A stretch of DNA of 64,000 bases from Pseudomonas rhizosphaerae (GCF_000761155.1 NZ_CP009533.1:4081001-4145000); one strand, 5' to 3'; numbered from the stretch's first letter, positions 31,562 through 44,397 are shown. Numbers and translations are program-made. Notes: generated by a model from the letters alone, not told the origin.

Positions 31562-31941
31562 CAGTGCAGCGCGCCTGGCACGGCGAGGCGAAACGGCGCG
31601 ATCACCGCCTCGAACTGCTTGCCGTCTGCGGCCTGCATCTGATAACTGCCCTGCATGTTGCCTACGGTGGTGGCCATCACCGTACCGCTTGAGTAGGTGT
31701 GGCTCGCGCCTGCGGCGATCAGCGGTTGCTGACCGATGACACCGGCGCCACGGACCTCTTCGACCTTGCCGTCGCCATCGGTGATGACCCAATGGCGTGA
31801 CAGCAGGCGAGCCGGTAGCTGTCCGCTGTTGAGCACGGTCACGGTATAGGCGAAGGCAAAGCGTTGCTGCTCGGGTTGCGACTGTTCTGGCAGGAAGCGG
31901 GTCACGACGCTGACGTCGATCTGATAGCGAGGATCGGACAT
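31561..31941 (-). CDS. apaG: ApaG (Co2+/Mg2+ efflux-associated) protein
   Basis: The 126-residue fibronectin-III-like protein matches ApaG in length. Features seen are the [20 protein letters not shown] start, [20 protein letters not shown] and a GxGxxG-like stretch ([11 protein letters not shown]). Its biochemical role is unclear. It is coupled to apaH and lies downstream of rsmA, as in enterobacteria. Confidence 0.95.
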   Translation of the reverse strand: MSDPRYQIDVSVVTRFLPEQSQPEQQRFAFAYTVTVLNSGQLPARLLSRHWVITDGDGKVEEVRGAGVIGQQPLIAAGASHTYSSGTVMATTVGNMQGSYQMQAADGKQFEAVIAPFRLAVPGALH

Positions 31942-32047
31942 GCAAGGGGCCTTGAAAGCGAGAGCGAATGTAGCCGGCGTCGGCCGGTTCAGGTCAGTCT
32001 AGGTCAAATAGAGGGCCTGTGGACCAACGGGTGGTCCACGTTAGAGG

Positions 32048-32854
32048 TCAGAGTGCGTCGCTTCGTTCGGCCAATTGATCGGCCAGGCGTACGAAAGCCG
32101 CCAGGTCGAGCTGCTCGGGCCGCAGGCTGCCGTCGACGCCGGCCGCTTCGATCGCCTCATTGGGCAGCAATGCCTTGAGCGTATTGCGCAAGGTCTTGCG
32201 GCGCTGGTTGAAGGCTTCGCGCACCACGCGCTCAAGCAGGCGGTGGTCCTTGGCCGGGTGGGGCAGGGTGGTATGAGGCACCAGTCGCACGATGGCCGAG
32301 TCGACCTTGGGCGGCGGGTTGAACGCGCCTGGCCCGACGTTGAACAGGTGTTCGACGCGGCAATGGTACTGGACCATGATCGACAGCCGACCCCAATCAC
32401 CACCGCCAGGGCCTGCGGCCATGCGCTCGACCACTTCCTTCTGCAGCATGAAATGCATGTCGCGAATCAGGTGGGCGTTGTGCAGCAGGTGGAAGATCAG
32501 CGGTGTGGAGATGTTGTACGGCAGGTTGCCGACCACGCGCAGGGTGGCAGGCTCTGCACCCAGGCTTGTGAAGTCGAACTTCAACGCATCGCCCTGATGC
32601 AGGCGAAAATTATCCTTGCCGGCGAACTGCTGGTTGAGAATCGGCACCAGGTCCTTGTCCAGTTCCACCACGTCCAGCTGCGCGCCGCTGTCCAGCAGGC
32701 CTTCGGTCAGTGCACCCTGGCCCGGTCCGATTTCCAGCAGGTGTTCGCCGGGTTTGGCATGGATGGAGCGCAGGATACGGTCGATGACGCCGGCGTCATG
32801 CAGGAAGTTCTGACCAAAGCGCTTGCGCGCCCGGTGTTGGTATTGCTCGGTCAT
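32048..32854 (-). CDS. rsmA: 16S rRNA dimethyladenosine transferase RsmA (KsgA)
   Basis: The 268-residue SAM-dependent enzyme dimethylates two adjacent adenosines near the 3' end of 16S rRNA (A1518/A1519 in E. coli). The start at 32854 overlaps the pdxA stop (TAATG). Motifs are ARKRFGQNFLHD, the SAM site LLEIGPGQGALTEGL, and VVGNLPYNISTPL (the NLPY catalytic motif). Confidence 0.97.
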   Translation of the reverse strand: MTEQYQHRARKRFGQNFLHDAGVIDRILRSIHAKPGEHLLEIGPGQGALTEGLLDSGAQLDVVELDKDLVPILNQQFAGKDNFRLHQGDALKFDFTSLGAEPATLRVVGNLPYNISTPLIFHLLHNAHLIRDMHFMLQKEVVERMAAGPGGGDWGRLSIMVQYHCRVEHLFNVGPGAFNPPPKVDSAIVRLVPHTTLPHPAKDHRLLERVVREAFNQRRKTLRNTLKALLPNEAIEAAGVDGSLRPEQLDLAAFVRLADQLAERSDAL

Positions 32855-33840
32855 TAAAATGTCTCGGCCATTCGATAGGCAGTGTCGAGGGCAACGCGCA
32901 GGCTGCCGGTGTCGATCTTGCCGGTACCGGCCAGGTCGAGGGCGGTGCCGTGGTCCACGGAGGTGCGGATGATCGGCAACCCGAGGGTGACGTTGACCGC
33001 CGCGCCAAAGCCTTTGTACTTGAGTACGGGCAGGCCCTGGTCGTGATACATCGCCAGCACCGCGTCGCAATGCTGCAGGTATTTGGGAGTGAAGAGCGTA
33101 TCGGCGGGCAGCGGCCCGCGCAGATCCATGCCTTCGGCGCGCAGGCGCTCCAGGGTAGGCTCGATGATGTCTATTTCTTCGCGACCCAGATGGCCACTCT
33201 CGCCGGCATGTGGGTTGAGCCCGCAGACCAGAATGCGCGGGCGAGCCAGGCCGAACTTGCGCTGCAGATCAGCATGCAGGATGCGCGTGACGCGCTCCAG
33301 GCGCTCGGCGGTGACCGCATCGGCCACCTCGCGCAGCGGCAGGTGAGTGGTCACCAGTGCCACCCGCAGGTCGCCGGTGGCCAGCATCATTACCACTTGT
33401 TCGGTGGCCGTGAGGTCGGCAAGAAATTCGGTGTGTCCGGAAAATGCGATTCCGCCGTCGTTGATGACGCCCTTGTGTACCGGTGCGGTGATCATGCCGG
33501 CGAACAGACCGTCGAGGCAGCCCTGTGCCGCACGGATCAGGGTTTGCAGCACGAACGCGGCATTGGCCGTATCCAGCTGGCCTGTGCGTACAGGCGCGCC
33601 CAGCGGCGTGTCCCATACGTACAGGCTGCCCGCTGGCGCGGGATGGTCGGGGAGGGCGTCGGCATCGACTTCCAGCAAACTGACGGCCAGCCCCAATTGC
33701 GCGGCCCGCTCGACGAGCAGGTCACGGCTGGTGATGGCAATCAAGGGATGTGGCTGGGGTTGCGCGGCGAGCAGCAGGCACAGGTCTGGACCTATGCCCG
33801 CCGGCTCGCCGGGCGTCAATGCGAAACGCTTGGGTGTCAC
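32854..33840 (-). CDS. pdxA: 4-hydroxythreonine-4-phosphate dehydrogenase PdxA
   Basis: This 328-residue NAD-dependent enzyme of pyridoxal phosphate synthesis begins with a GTG ([19 protein letters not shown]). Other motifs are the metal-binding [20 protein letters not shown], and [11 protein letters not shown]. It overlaps surA by four bases (GTGA) and rsmA by one, so translation of surA-pdxA-rsmA is coupled. Confidence 0.96.
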   Translation of the reverse strand: MTPKRFALTPGEPAGIGPDLCLLLAAQPQPHPLIAITSRDLLVERAAQLGLAVSLLEVDADALPDHPAPAGSLYVWDTPLGAPVRTGQLDTANAAFVLQTLIRAAQGCLDGLFAGMITAPVHKGVINDGGIAFSGHTEFLADLTATEQVVMMLATGDLRVALVTTHLPLREVADAVTAERLERVTRILHADLQRKFGLARPRILVCGLNPHAGESGHLGREEIDIIEPTLERLRAEGMDLRGPLPADTLFTPKYLQHCDAVLAMYHDQGLPVLKYKGFGAAVNVTLGLPIIRTSVDHGTALDLAGTGKIDTGSLRVALDTAYRMAETF

Positions 33841-35165
33841 TGTGCAGCCTGGTCGGCGCCAGGCAGCTTGATTTCAACGTAGGCTTCGTCGCGGATCTGG
33901 CGCATCCAGGTCTGCAGCTCTTCGTCATACTTGCGGTTGCGCAACACGGTCATCGCCTGCTGATCGCGGGCCTGCTCGGTGTTGTCGGTCGCGCGGCGGC
34001 CGAGTACCTGCAGAACGTGCCAGCCGAACTGCGTCTGGAATGGACGCGAGACCGATTCCACCGGCGTCGAGGCCATGGTTTCGCGGAACTCGGGCACCAG
34101 CGACTGCGGGTTGACCCAGTTCAGGTCACCACCGTTGAGTGCCGAGCCTGGATCTTCCGAGAAATTCTTCGCCAAGGTGGCGAAGTCTTCGCCGTTCTCG
34201 ATGCGCTCATACAGTTTGCGCGCCAGCTCTTCGGTCTGGGCCGGACTGCGAATCTCGCTCGGCTTCAGCAGAATATGACGTACGTGCACTTCGTCGACGG
34301 TTTGAGTCGCACCACCGCGTTTGTCCAGCACCTTGAGGATGATGAAGCCCACGGGCGTGCGCACCGGCTGCGTGACATCCCCAACCGGCATGCTGCTGAG
34401 CATGCGGTCGAAAGGTGCCGGCAACTGCGCCGGCTTGCGCCAGCCCATGTCACCGCCCTCCAGGGCGTTCTCGCTCGACGAACTGGCAATCGCCAGCTTG
34501 TTGAAGTCGGCACCCTGCTTGAGCTGGCGATAGATGTCTTCGGCTTTGCTGGCCGCCGCCTGAATGGCCGCTGCACTTGCGCTTTCCGGAACCTGGATCT
34601 GGATGTTGGCCAGGTGCAGTTCTTCGGACAGCTGCATCTTGCCCAGGTCCGAGGCGAGGAAGTTCTTCACTTCCTGCTCCGACACCTGAATGCGCTCGGC
34701 CACGCGCCGCTGACGTACGCGGCTGATGATCATCTCGCGCTTCACCTGCTCGCGCGCATCGTCATACGACAGGCCGTCGCGCGCCAGGGCGGCACGGAAC
34801 TGCTCGGTCGACATGTTGTTGCGCTGGGCGATGGTGGCAATGGCACCGTTGAGTTCTTCGTCGGTGATGCGAATGCCGGAGCGCTCGCCGATCTGCAATT
34901 GCAGGTTCTCGACGATCAGGCGCTCCAGCACCTGCTGTTCCAGGACGCTGGCTGGAGGCACGCCACCACTGCCGCCACGCTTGGCGATGGTTTGCTGCAC
35001 TTCCTTGACGCGCTGGTCGAGCTGGCTTTGCATGACCACGTCGTTGTCGACGATGGCCACGACGCGGTCCAGCTGTTGCACCGCGGCGTGCGCCGTGGTG
35101 CTCAGCAGCATGGCGCCCAGCACGACTGGGCGCAGCAGATCACATAGCTTGGTCTTCACGTTCAC
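33837..35165 (-). CDS. surA: Periplasmic chaperone and peptidyl-prolyl isomerase SurA
   Basis: The 442-residue protein escorts outer-membrane proteins through the periplasm. It starts at GTG 35165, inside the last 26 bp of lptD; a second GTG two codons on is possible. A signal peptide (ending TTAHA) is followed by the N-terminal chaperone domain and two parvulin domains (first around 185-280, second around 295-390 with [13 protein letters not shown]). One of its best clients, LptD, is encoded directly upstream. Confidence 0.96.
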   Translation of the reverse strand: MNVKTKLCDLLRPVVLGAMLLSTTAHAAVQQLDRVVAIVDNDVVMQSQLDQRVKEVQQTIAKRGGSGGVPPASVLEQQVLERLIVENLQLQIGERSGIRITDEELNGAIATIAQRNNMSTEQFRAALARDGLSYDDAREQVKREMIISRVRQRRVAERIQVSEQEVKNFLASDLGKMQLSEELHLANIQIQVPESASAAAIQAAASKAEDIYRQLKQGADFNKLAIASSSSENALEGGDMGWRKPAQLPAPFDRMLSSMPVGDVTQPVRTPVGFIILKVLDKRGGATQTVDEVHVRHILLKPSEIRSPAQTEELARKLYERIENGEDFATLAKNFSEDPGSALNGGDLNWVNPQSLVPEFRETMASTPVESVSRPFQTQFGWHVLQVLGRRATDNTEQARDQQAMTVLRNRKYDEELQTWMRQIRDEAYVEIKLPGADQAAQ

Positions 35166-37902
35166 GATAACCTTGAATGCCCTTGTCGAGGAAACCCTCG
35201 ACCTTATTGCCTACCACGCCACCGAGGCCCTTCAGCACGATTTGCAGGAAGACGCCATGGTCGCCTTTTTCGTTCTGCGGGGCGGCCTGGCTGTATTCGT
35301 CGTAGTCAACCCAGTAGCGGTTGATCAGACGCATCTTCCAGCAGCAGTTGTCGTATTCGAAACCACCAAAGGCTTCCAGCGTGCGGTTGCGGTTGTAGTC
35401 GAACTGCCAGCGGCTGATGACGCTCCACTGCGGCACGATCGGCCACATGACCGAGAAGTCATGCTGCTGGATCTTGTAGTAGTCCTTCACGTAGTTCGGA
35501 TCGCCCGGCTGACCGTAGTCGCCACCGAAGGTCCAGCGACCGGTCGCCGAATCGTAGTGGACGGTGTCGTCGCGGTAGCGATAGCCCAGGTTGACCACCT
35601 TATTGGGGTTGTCTTCAGGCTGGTAATGGAACATCGCGCTGCCCGAACGAGTGCTGCGGCTGTCCGGATCCCAGTTGAAGTCCGAGCTGAAGCGCCAGTC
35701 GCGGTTGAAGCGGTATTCGTATTCCAGCGCGTACGGTGAAACGTTGGCCTGGGCATCGTCGCGGGTCTTGAAGTCGACGCCCGGCAGCTGCACTTCACGA
35801 TCCTTGAAGTACACAGCCTGGCCGACGCTCACACGCTGACGCTCGAAGCCGTTTTCTTCGATCCAGCGGCTGGTCACGCCCAGCGACAGCTTGTTCTCGT
35901 CGCCCACGCGGTCGGAACCGGTGAAGCGGTTTTCGCGGAACAGCGAGCCGTAGCTGAAAGTGGTTTCCGAGGTGTCGAACACCGGAATGTCGGTCTGGTC
36001 TTCCTCGGGTACATAGAGGTAGAACAGGCGCGGCTCCAGGGTCTGGCGGAAGTTGGTGCCGAACATCTGCGTGTCGCGATCGAAATACAAGCCGCTGTCG
36101 ATGCTGGCGATCGGTACGCCGCGGTTCTGCGAGCTGCCGTATTTCTCGTCGGCCAGCAGGCTGTTCTTGCCCTGGCTGTCCAGGTCCAGATCGTACTGGG
36201 TGTACTTGTACTTGAGCGACGGACGCACGAAGCCCCAGTTCCAGTTCAGCGGCAGCGCCACGCCCGGTTCCAGGTTCAGGCGGTTGCCGTTGGCACGCGC
36301 CAGGCCCAGAACGTTGTTGTCGATGCGACGCTCGCCGAAGCCGTCTTCATTGATGAACGTACCGGTGCGCAGATCACGTTCGAAACGAACGATCTCGCTG
36401 TTGTAGGTAAAGTCCAGACCACCCGGATGGTAGGGCAGCGCACCGGTGAAGGTGATCTGCGGCATGCGGTTGTACGGGGTGATGTCGGCCACGGTCGCCA
36501 GCTTGTACGCCTGGGCGTTCAAACGGGCGGTGTAGGTATCGCCACGATAGGTCAGGGCACCCTGCTGGTTGATCCAGTCGGTGCGCTCGACGCCGATCTG
36601 GTCGGACTGCAGGTCCTGGAAGTAGTAAGGATCGCTGATGTCGGTGTAGTCGACTTCAGTGGTCAGGCGCGAATCCAGGCCACCCTTGTGCTGCCAGTTG
36701 ACCATCCAGCGCGTCTTGTCGTAGTCGGACTGCAGACGGCGATCGTCATTCTCGTCGTTGAGGTACGCACCGCCGAACTGGCCTTCGCTGGTCTTGGTCA
36801 GGTAGCGGAATTCGCCTTCCATCATCACGCCGCGCTTGGCCATGTAGCGCGGGTACAACGTGGCGTCGTAGTTGGGCGCCAGGTTGAAGTAGTACGGGGT
36901 GACGAGGGTGAAACCGCTGTCGCTGTCGGTGGCGAAGGACGGCGGGAGGAAGCCGGACTGGCGACGGTCGTCGATCGGGAAGTAGATATACGGCGTGTAC
37001 AGCACCGGAATATCCTTCACACGAAGGGTGACGTTGGTCGCGGTGCCGAAGCCAGTGGCCGGGTTCAGCGTGATGTTGTTGCCCTTGAGCTGCCAGGCGT
37101 TGCTGTCCGGCTCGCAAGTGGTGTAGGTACCGTCCTTGAGGCGGATGATCGCGTTCTCGGCGCGCTTGGCGTACAGCGCGTTGCCGCGGATACGCGACTT
37201 GTGCAGCACATACTCGGCGTTGTCGACCTGCGCTTCGCCGGTGTCGAGCTGGACCTGGGCGTGGTCGCCCACCACCAGTGCGCCGTTGTCGCGCAGCTTG
37301 ACGTTGCCGTTGAGCTCGCCGCGGTTCTCGGCCTGATGCAGGCTGGCCTCGTCGGCCTCGATCTGCATGCTGCCCTGGCGCATCACCACGTCACCGGCCA
37401 GCGAAGCAACTTGCTCCTCGGTCTGGTAGCGCGAAGCCTTAGCGCCGATGAAGGTCGGTGCCTCGCTCTTGGGCGTGTTGTCGTTCATGCCCGGGCGCAC
37501 CGGCTCGATGTACGCACCGGAACAGTACGGTCCGGTTTCGGCCAACTGGGCGGCGGTCAGCTTGCTGCGCGGCACCCAGTCGAGATGGCTGTAGTCGGGG
37601 CTGCGCGAGCTCAGGCCGCGGCCCTTGCTCTGCGTGACCGCCACCGGCCCGACGGTTTTCTCTTCGCGCGAAGAGGCACCGCTGCCATCGCTGGCCACTG
37701 CGGCACCATCGTGCACGGGACGCGGCGGCAACTGCGCGGCGGGAGCCTTGGGGTTGCAGTCCCAGGCACCGGCAGCGGAGACTTGGCAGTCGAATTGCTC
37801 AGCAGCAAAGACGAACTGGGTGGCCATGGGTTGCATCACCAGCAAACCGCCAGTGACCAGCAACGGAAATTTTTTACGAAACGCGGGGGATTTCAATGCC
37901 AT
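35140..37902 (-). CDS. lptD: LPS-assembly outer membrane protein LptD
   Basis: The 920-residue protein inserts lipopolysaccharide into the outer leaflet together with LptE. The start at 37902 ([15 protein letters not shown]) is chosen because a signal-peptide-like region follows directly, ending FVFAA. A Pseudomonas-type N-terminal extension precedes the OstA/jelly-roll domain (about 165-280, [19 protein letters not shown]), then the LptD beta-barrel (about 300-900, rich in aromatic alternation). It is divergent from amgK and overlaps surA. Confidence 0.96.
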   Translation of the reverse strand: MALKSPAFRKKFPLLVTGGLLVMQPMATQFVFAAEQFDCQVSAAGAWDCNPKAPAAQLPPRPVHDGAAVASDGSGASSREEKTVGPVAVTQSKGRGLSSRSPDYSHLDWVPRSKLTAAQLAETGPYCSGAYIEPVRPGMNDNTPKSEAPTFIGAKASRYQTEEQVASLAGDVVMRQGSMQIEADEASLHQAENRGELNGNVKLRDNGALVVGDHAQVQLDTGEAQVDNAEYVLHKSRIRGNALYAKRAENAIIRLKDGTYTTCEPDSNAWQLKGNNITLNPATGFGTATNVTLRVKDIPVLYTPYIYFPIDDRRQSGFLPPSFATDSDSGFTLVTPYYFNLAPNYDATLYPRYMAKRGVMMEGEFRYLTKTSEGQFGGAYLNDENDDRRLQSDYDKTRWMVNWQHKGGLDSRLTTEVDYTDISDPYYFQDLQSDQIGVERTDWINQQGALTYRGDTYTARLNAQAYKLATVADITPYNRMPQITFTGALPYHPGGLDFTYNSEIVRFERDLRTGTFINEDGFGERRIDNNVLGLARANGNRLNLEPGVALPLNWNWGFVRPSLKYKYTQYDLDLDSQGKNSLLADEKYGSSQNRGVPIASIDSGLYFDRDTQMFGTNFRQTLEPRLFYLYVPEEDQTDIPVFDTSETTFSYGSLFRENRFTGSDRVGDENKLSLGVTSRWIEENGFERQRVSVGQAVYFKDREVQLPGVDFKTRDDAQANVSPYALEYEYRFNRDWRFSSDFNWDPDSRSTRSGSAMFHYQPEDNPNKVVNLGYRYRDDTVHYDSATGRWTFGGDYGQPGDPNYVKDYYKIQQHDFSVMWPIVPQWSVISRWQFDYNRNRTLEAFGGFEYDNCCWKMRLINRYWVDYDEYSQAAPQNEKGDHGVFLQIVLKGLGGVVGNKVEGFLDKGIQGYREREDQAM

Positions 37903-38032
37903 CTTATTAGTCCGGGCTTCCTGCGTGCCATCTTGCCCGCGGGGGGGCCGCACGCCTCTCGATGGTCTGAAAAAGATGCTGGATAATAAAGCATGACCCG
38001 CTTGACGGCTAGCGCCGTCGGAGACCCTTGCA

Positions 38033-39702
<1,670 letters not shown>

Positions 39703-39703
39703 T

Positions 39704-40471
39704 ATGTTGTGGCCCACCACGGTAGTCGGCGCGGCAGCAGGTTATGCCGTCGCTGACATTCCAGGGGCGCTGCTGGGCCTGGTGCTCGGTCAGGCGCTGG
39801 ATCGACACCTCAGGTTGCAGACCTGGGGTGAGCTGAAGGACAGGCTCAAGGGCAAGTCGGTGCTGCGCGACCAAGAGCTGTTGTTCGTGCTCCTGGGCCG
39901 AGTGGCCAAGGCCGAAGGGCAGGTGCTGGCGGCGCATATCCAGCAGGCGCGCCTGGAGATGCGCTCGCTGAACCTCAACGAACAGGCACGTCGACGCGCC
40001 ATCGGTGCGTTCAACCGAGGCAAGGCAGGCGGCGATCAGCTGCGCGGCCACTTGCTGCGCCTCAAGCATCAACCCAATTCGGCCGAGGGTGTGTTGCGTG
40101 CCTGTTGGCGGATGGTCTGGGCCGATGGTCAGGCCGGGACCGCCGAGCGCGAGCTGGTGGTCACCTGGGGCAAGTGGCTGGGCTGGTCTTCGGCGCGTGT
40201 GCAGGGGCTGGGGCAGGACTACGAGCCGCGTCACAAGCCAGTGGCCAAGCGTGGCGGCGCCTACGAGGAAGCGATGCGCCTGCTCGGCGTTTCGTCGACC
40301 ACCGAACCCGACCAGATCAAGCGCGCCTACCGGCGTCTGCTGAGCCGTCATCATCCCGACAAGCTGGTGGGCGGCGGTGCGACTCCGGCGCAGATTCGCG
40401 AAGCGACCGACCGTACCCGCGAGCTGCACAACGCCTACAGCCTGATCCGCGAGCGCCGCGACCTGCGTTAG
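39704..40471 (+). CDS. djlA: DjlA-like membrane-anchored DnaJ co-chaperone
   Basis: This 255-residue protein has an N-terminal hydrophobic segment (about 5-30, containing VGAAAGYAVADIPGALLG), a central TerB-like helical domain (about 50-170, DQELLFVLLGRVAKAEGQV and ADGQAGTAERELV), and a C-terminal J domain (about 190-255) with the HPD motif in RHHPDKLVGGG. It would stimulate DnaK at the inner membrane. It begins two bases after murU, so it is probably co-transcribed. Confidence 0.9.
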   Translation: MLWPTTVVGAAAGYAVADIPGALLGLVLGQALDRHLRLQTWGELKDRLKGKSVLRDQELLFVLLGRVAKAEGQVLAAHIQQARLEMRSLNLNEQARRRAIGAFNRGKAGGDQLRGHLLRLKHQPNSAEGVLRACWRMVWADGQAGTAERELVVTWGKWLGWSSARVQGLGQDYEPRHKPVAKRGGAYEEAMRLLGVSSTTEPDQIKRAYRRLLSRHHPDKLVGGGATPAQIREATDRTRELHNAYSLIRERRDLR

Positions 40472-40502
40472 CAGGCGGATCGGGCAGCGATCGCGCAGTC
40501 GC

Positions 40503-41447
40503 CTACTGCGCGCTCAATGCGCCCTTGACCCGCCTGAACAGTTGCTCGGCCTGTGCGGCCTTGTCCGGCAGCGACTTGAGCGACACCTGGGAATACGTCA
40601 CACCTTTGTGCCGCTTGCTTGCCTGCAGGCGCAGTTGCGCGGCGGCCGCTGCCGCCTGACGATCGCTGTAGAAAATATCCGTAGTCGGTACCTTGAGCAG
40701 CGCGGCCAGTTCGTCGATCTGCTGGGGCGCGTTGTCCGGTGTGCGGGTATCCACCAGCATCAGCTTCTGGACGTGCGCCGGCTGCCGCTCGGCCATGTAG
40801 CGGGTCGCCCAGTAGGCGCCGCTGCCGTGCCCCAGCAGCACGATGCTGCGTGAATTGTGCTGCTGGGCGAACGCGATACCCGCCTCGATGCGCGCGAAGA
40901 TGCGCTCGGCGTCTACCTGCATCGGGTCTTGCAACTGAACTTCAGTGCTGGCCGTGTCGGCATCCTGCGCAGTGGCCTTTTCTACCCCTGCTCCGGCATC
41001 CGGCGGCGTCGCCTGAGTTTCAGTGGTCACCGGCAGCGGCGGCTTCTCCGCTGGCCGGGCCGAAGGCATCTGGCTGACCAAGTCTGGCAGGCTGAGGCTC
41101 AGGCTGTTGAACGCGGCATCCGGCAGCTTGCGCCGCAACGGCCCCACACCCTGGGGCCAGTCGGCGCTTTCCCCCGCGCCCGGCACGATGATCACTGTGC
41201 CCTGAGCATCCGCGGTATTGGCCGGGCGCCACAACGACAGGAACTCGTCGCTGCCAGCCTGCAACTGCTGCTGTTCGCTGGCGGGCAACTGACGTTCCAG
41301 TGCTTGCGCATCTTCCACGCTTCGCTCCAGCAAAGGCTGGCGAACATCCGCGGCCTCCTTGGCAGGCGCGGCCTCTTCGGCCAGGGCAACGCCGTGCAGG
41401 GGAACGAGCAGTGCCAGGCAGACAGCGCTTAGTCGAACAACTTTCAT
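40503..41447 (-). CDS. DUF3530 family periplasmic alpha/beta-hydrolase-like protein
   Basis: The 314-residue protein has a signal peptide (MKVVRLSAVCLALLVPLHG, cut near VALA). An alpha/beta-hydrolase-like core shows VIIVPGAGESADWP near the oxyanion region and IVLLGHGSGAYWATRY, where the nucleophile Ser of a GxSxG-like motif is present as GHGSG. An Ala/Pro-rich central insertion (about 130-180) is probably disordered. The substrate is unknown. It converges with djlA and is divergent from the sensor kinase gene. Confidence 0.8.
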   Translation of the reverse strand: MKVVRLSAVCLALLVPLHGVALAEEAAPAKEAADVRQPLLERSVEDAQALERQLPASEQQQLQAGSDEFLSLWRPANTADAQGTVIIVPGAGESADWPQGVGPLRRKLPDAAFNSLSLSLPDLVSQMPSARPAEKPPLPVTTETQATPPDAGAGVEKATAQDADTASTEVQLQDPMQVDAERIFARIEAGIAFAQQHNSRSIVLLGHGSGAYWATRYMAERQPAHVQKLMLVDTRTPDNAPQQIDELAALLKVPTTDIFYSDRQAAAAAAQLRLQASKRHKGVTYSQVSLKSLPDKAAQAEQLFRRVKGALSAQ

Positions 41448-41630
41448 CGGTGCTTCCCTTTCAAATGCTTTGCGTCCGAATGAATGATTCGCTTCCTTGA
41501 TACCGGTGAGGGTAGGGCTGCCATCAACGCAATCTGACAGGTGATCCCGTTCTCGCGGATAATCTCCAGGCCGGTCGAAATCCGAAGCCTAAAGCTTAGT
41601 GCCATTCACGCAAAGGTCGTTCATACCGAA

Positions 41631-43688
41631 ATGTGCTCACTGCTGCGCCGCCTTTCCCTGCTGGGCTGGTTGTGCCTGCCACTGCTCGTGCACGGCGCTT
41701 CTGCCGTGCCCAGCCCGAAACTGCCTCTCGATGCCGAGCAGAGCCACTGGCTGGACGCCCACCGCACCTTGCGTGTAGGGCTGGTGCTGCAACAGCCCTA
41801 TGCGCAACTGGACCGTCGCCTGGGTCAGTTGTCCGGCGTCAATGTCGACCTGATGAACTGGCTGGCCAACGCCATGCAAGCGCAGTTGACCTGGCGCAAC
41901 TACACCGACCAGGCGGCCCTGGAGCAGGGCTTGCGCGCGGGCGAAGTGGACCTGGCGCCGGGTCTGGCGCAAACGCCTGCGGGATTGAAGCTGTGGCAGT
42001 TTTCCGACCCCTACCTGCGCGTGCCGCAGTTGTTGGTCGGCGAGCGTAACGGCGAGATCGCGATCGACCTGGAGAAACTGTCCCCCATCGACCGGGTGGC
42101 CGTGCGTATGCCTGGCGCCGTGGCCGACTATCTGCGCAACACCTACAGCGACCTCAACCTGCAAGGAGTGCCACTGGAGCGCCAAGCCTTGCAGTTGCTG
42201 CTCAGCCAGCAGGCACGCTATGCCGTGGTGGACGAGGCGCAGTGGGGTCGACTGTCCCGCGAGGCCGAGTTCGACAGCTTGATGGTGGTCGGCGACATCG
42301 GCTATCCCCAACTGCTGCGGGTGGCAACCCGGCGTGACTGGCCGCAGTTGGCGCACATCGTCACCGCAGCGTTGGAGTCCTTGCCCGCCAGGGACCTGGA
42401 ACGGCTGCACGAGCGTTGGTTGCAGCCCCAGTCTGCACGCCTGAGCGAGTCCCGGGGGTTCTGGCAGAACCTGTGTCTGCTGCTGGCGCTGATCGCAGTG
42501 GTCAGCGTCGTCTCGCTGATCTGGCAGCGCCGCCAGGTCCATGCCCTGGAACGGCAACTGCTGGCAGCCCGAGAAGACCTGGCACAACGTACGGCGAGCG
42601 AGGAGGCCTTGCGGGTCAATCAGTTTTCCATCGAACAAAGCACCGTCGGCATTCTCTGGGTGAACTGGGACAGCCATGTGCGCTACGCCAACCGTGCCGC
42701 CGAGCGCATGCTCGGCTACGGCACCGGCGCCGTGGTGGACAAGCCCCTGGTCGACTTCGAACCGGGCCTGAGCATGGATCGCTGGCTGAACCTGTGGCGG
42801 CTGGCGCGGACCAGCGAAGACGCTGCGCAAACCTTCGAAACCCAGTGCGTGCGGGCCGACGGCAGTATCCTGCCCACCGACGTCTCGCTGAGCTTCCTGC
42901 GCTTTCGCGAAGCCGAATACCTGGTGGTCTACCTCACCGACGTCACCGAACGGCGCCGCGCCCTGGCTGCGCTGCAACACAGCGAAGCCCAGCTGCGCGA
43001 GCTATCGGCGCATCTGGAAACTGTGCGCGAAGAAGAAAAGGCGCGCATTGCTCGGGAAGTTCATGACGAGCTGGGGCAGATACTTACGGTGCTGAAACTG
43101 GAAACATCCATGTGCGAACTCGCCTACGCCGACCTCGACAGCGGGCTGCGCGAGCGCCTCAACAGCATGAAGCGCCTGATCGCCCAGCTGTTCCAGCAGG
43201 TGCGCGACGTCGCCACCGCCTTGCGTCCACCGATCCTGGACGCTGGCATTGCCTCGGCCATCGAATGGCAAGCCCATCGCTTCGAAGAACGCACCCAGAT
43301 CCCCTGCCTGGTCAGCGTCCCGGAGCAACTGCCCGCGCTGGACGACGCCAAGGCAGTCGGTCTTTTCCGCATCCTGCAAGAGGCGCTGACCAATGTCATT
43401 CGCCACGCCCAGGCGCATACTGTGCAAATTGACCTGAGCCAGACAGGGCATGACCTGCACCTGTCGATCGTCGACGACGGTTGCGGCTTCGACCCGGCGC
43501 GGGTGAGCCCGCTGTCGTTTGGCCTGGTCGGCATGCGTGAACGGGTGCTGATGCTCGGGGGGCGGCTCGAACTGAGCAGCCAACTGGGGGAGGGCACGGC
43601 CCTGACCGTCACCGTGCCGTTGACTGAGACTGAGACTGAGACTGTGCCGTCGAATGACCGTACCGTCGAACCGATTTCCGGAGAGTAG
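41631..43688 (+). CDS. agtS: Hybrid-sensing histidine kinase, AgtS-like
   Basis: The 685-residue sensor starts at MCSLLRRLSLLGWLC, a signal-peptide start chosen over an in-frame ATG at 41541. A periplasmic substrate-binding-protein-3-like domain (about 35-265) is followed by a membrane helix (about 281-300), a PAS domain (about 335-450) and a HisKA_3 domain with the phospho-acceptor in AREVHDELGQ. The ATPase shows LFRILQEALTNVIRHAQ and DDGCGFDPA. The NarL/UhpB-type architecture pairs it with the next gene. Position before a polyamine/4-aminobutyrate-type ABC transporter and rpe matches P. aeruginosa agtS. A (ACTGAG) repeat near the C-terminus encodes Thr-Glu repeats. Confidence 0.82.
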   Translation: MCSLLRRLSLLGWLCLPLLVHGASAVPSPKLPLDAEQSHWLDAHRTLRVGLVLQQPYAQLDRRLGQLSGVNVDLMNWLANAMQAQLTWRNYTDQAALEQGLRAGEVDLAPGLAQTPAGLKLWQFSDPYLRVPQLLVGERNGEIAIDLEKLSPIDRVAVRMPGAVADYLRNTYSDLNLQGVPLERQALQLLLSQQARYAVVDEAQWGRLSREAEFDSLMVVGDIGYPQLLRVATRRDWPQLAHIVTAALESLPARDLERLHERWLQPQSARLSESRGFWQNLCLLLALIAVVSVVSLIWQRRQVHALERQLLAAREDLAQRTASEEALRVNQFSIEQSTVGILWVNWDSHVRYANRAAERMLGYGTGAVVDKPLVDFEPGLSMDRWLNLWRLARTSEDAAQTFETQCVRADGSILPTDVSLSFLRFREAEYLVVYLTDVTERRRALAALQHSEAQLRELSAHLETVREEEKARIAREVHDELGQILTVLKLETSMCELAYADLDSGLRERLNSMKRLIAQLFQQVRDVATALRPPILDAGIASAIEWQAHRFEERTQIPCLVSVPEQLPALDDAKAVGLFRILQEALTNVIRHAQAHTVQIDLSQTGHDLHLSIVDDGCGFDPARVSPLSFGLVGMRERVLMLGGRLELSSQLGEGTALTVTVPLTETETETVPSNDRTVEPISGE
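43624..43647 (+). repeat. ACTGAG simple repeat inside the sensor kinase gene
   Basis: Three exact copies of the hexamer ACTGAG plus a degenerate fourth (ACTGTG) lie near the 3' end of the coding region, encoding alternating Thr and Glu after the ATPase domain. Copy-number change would not alter frame. Confidence 0.7.
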
Positions 43689-43692
43689 CCCG

Positions 43693-44322
43693 ATGATTCG
43701 AGTGCTGGTGGCCGAAGACCACACCATCGTGCGTGAAGGCATCAAGCAATTGCTTGCCCTGGCCAAGGACCTGGTGGTGGCAGGCGAGGCGGGCAACGGC
43801 GAGCAGTTGCTGGACATCTTGCGCTGCACGCCTTGCGACGTGGTCCTGCTGGACATCTCCATGCCCGGCGTCAACGGTCTGGAGGCCATTCCACGGATCC
43901 GCGCCTTGAGCCATCCGCCGGCCATTCTGGTGTTGTCCATGCACGACGAGGCGCAGATGGCCGCTCGCGCATTGAAGGTCGGCGCGGCCGGTTACGCCAC
44001 CAAGGACAGCGATCCGGCTCTGCTGCTGACCGCCATCCGTCGAGTGGCAGCGGGCGGACGCTACATCGACCCAGCCTTGGCTGACCGCATGGTTTTCGAA
44101 GTCGGCCTCACCGATGCCCGCCCACTCCATGCCTCGCTGTCAGAGCGCGAGTTCTCGGTGTTCGAGCGCCTGGCCCAAGGCGCCAACGTCAATGACATCG
44201 CCCAGCAGTTGGCGCTGAGCAGCAAGACCATCAGCACCCACAAGGCGCGCCTCATGCACAAGCTCAACGTGGCTTCGCTGGCCGAGCTGGTGAAGTACGC
44301 CATGGAGCACAAGCTGGTCTGA
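43693..44322 (+). CDS. agtR: NarL/LuxR-family response regulator, AgtR-like
   Basis: The 209-residue regulator starts at MIRVLVAEDHTIVREG behind GGAGAG; an earlier in-frame start within the kinase gene is rejected. The receiver domain (1-120) has the phospho-acceptor Asp in VVLLDISMPG and Lys in GYATKDSDP. The LuxR-type HTH is at about 145-205 (SEREFSVFERLAQGANVN, then SSKTISTHKARLMHKL). It begins four bases after the kinase stop. It probably regulates the ABC transporter that follows. Confidence 0.88.
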   Translation: MIRVLVAEDHTIVREGIKQLLALAKDLVVAGEAGNGEQLLDILRCTPCDVVLLDISMPGVNGLEAIPRIRALSHPPAILVLSMHDEAQMAARALKVGAAGYATKDSDPALLLTAIRRVAAGGRYIDPALADRMVFEVGLTDARPLHASLSEREFSVFERLAQGANVNDIAQQLALSSKTISTHKARLMHKLNVASLAELVKYAMEHKLV

Positions 44323-44397
44323 AAACGACCACCAAACCCAGGTTCCTGCCATCCAGCCGCTCTAATGCATCTTGCCCATGCTCAAGGGCGACATCTG

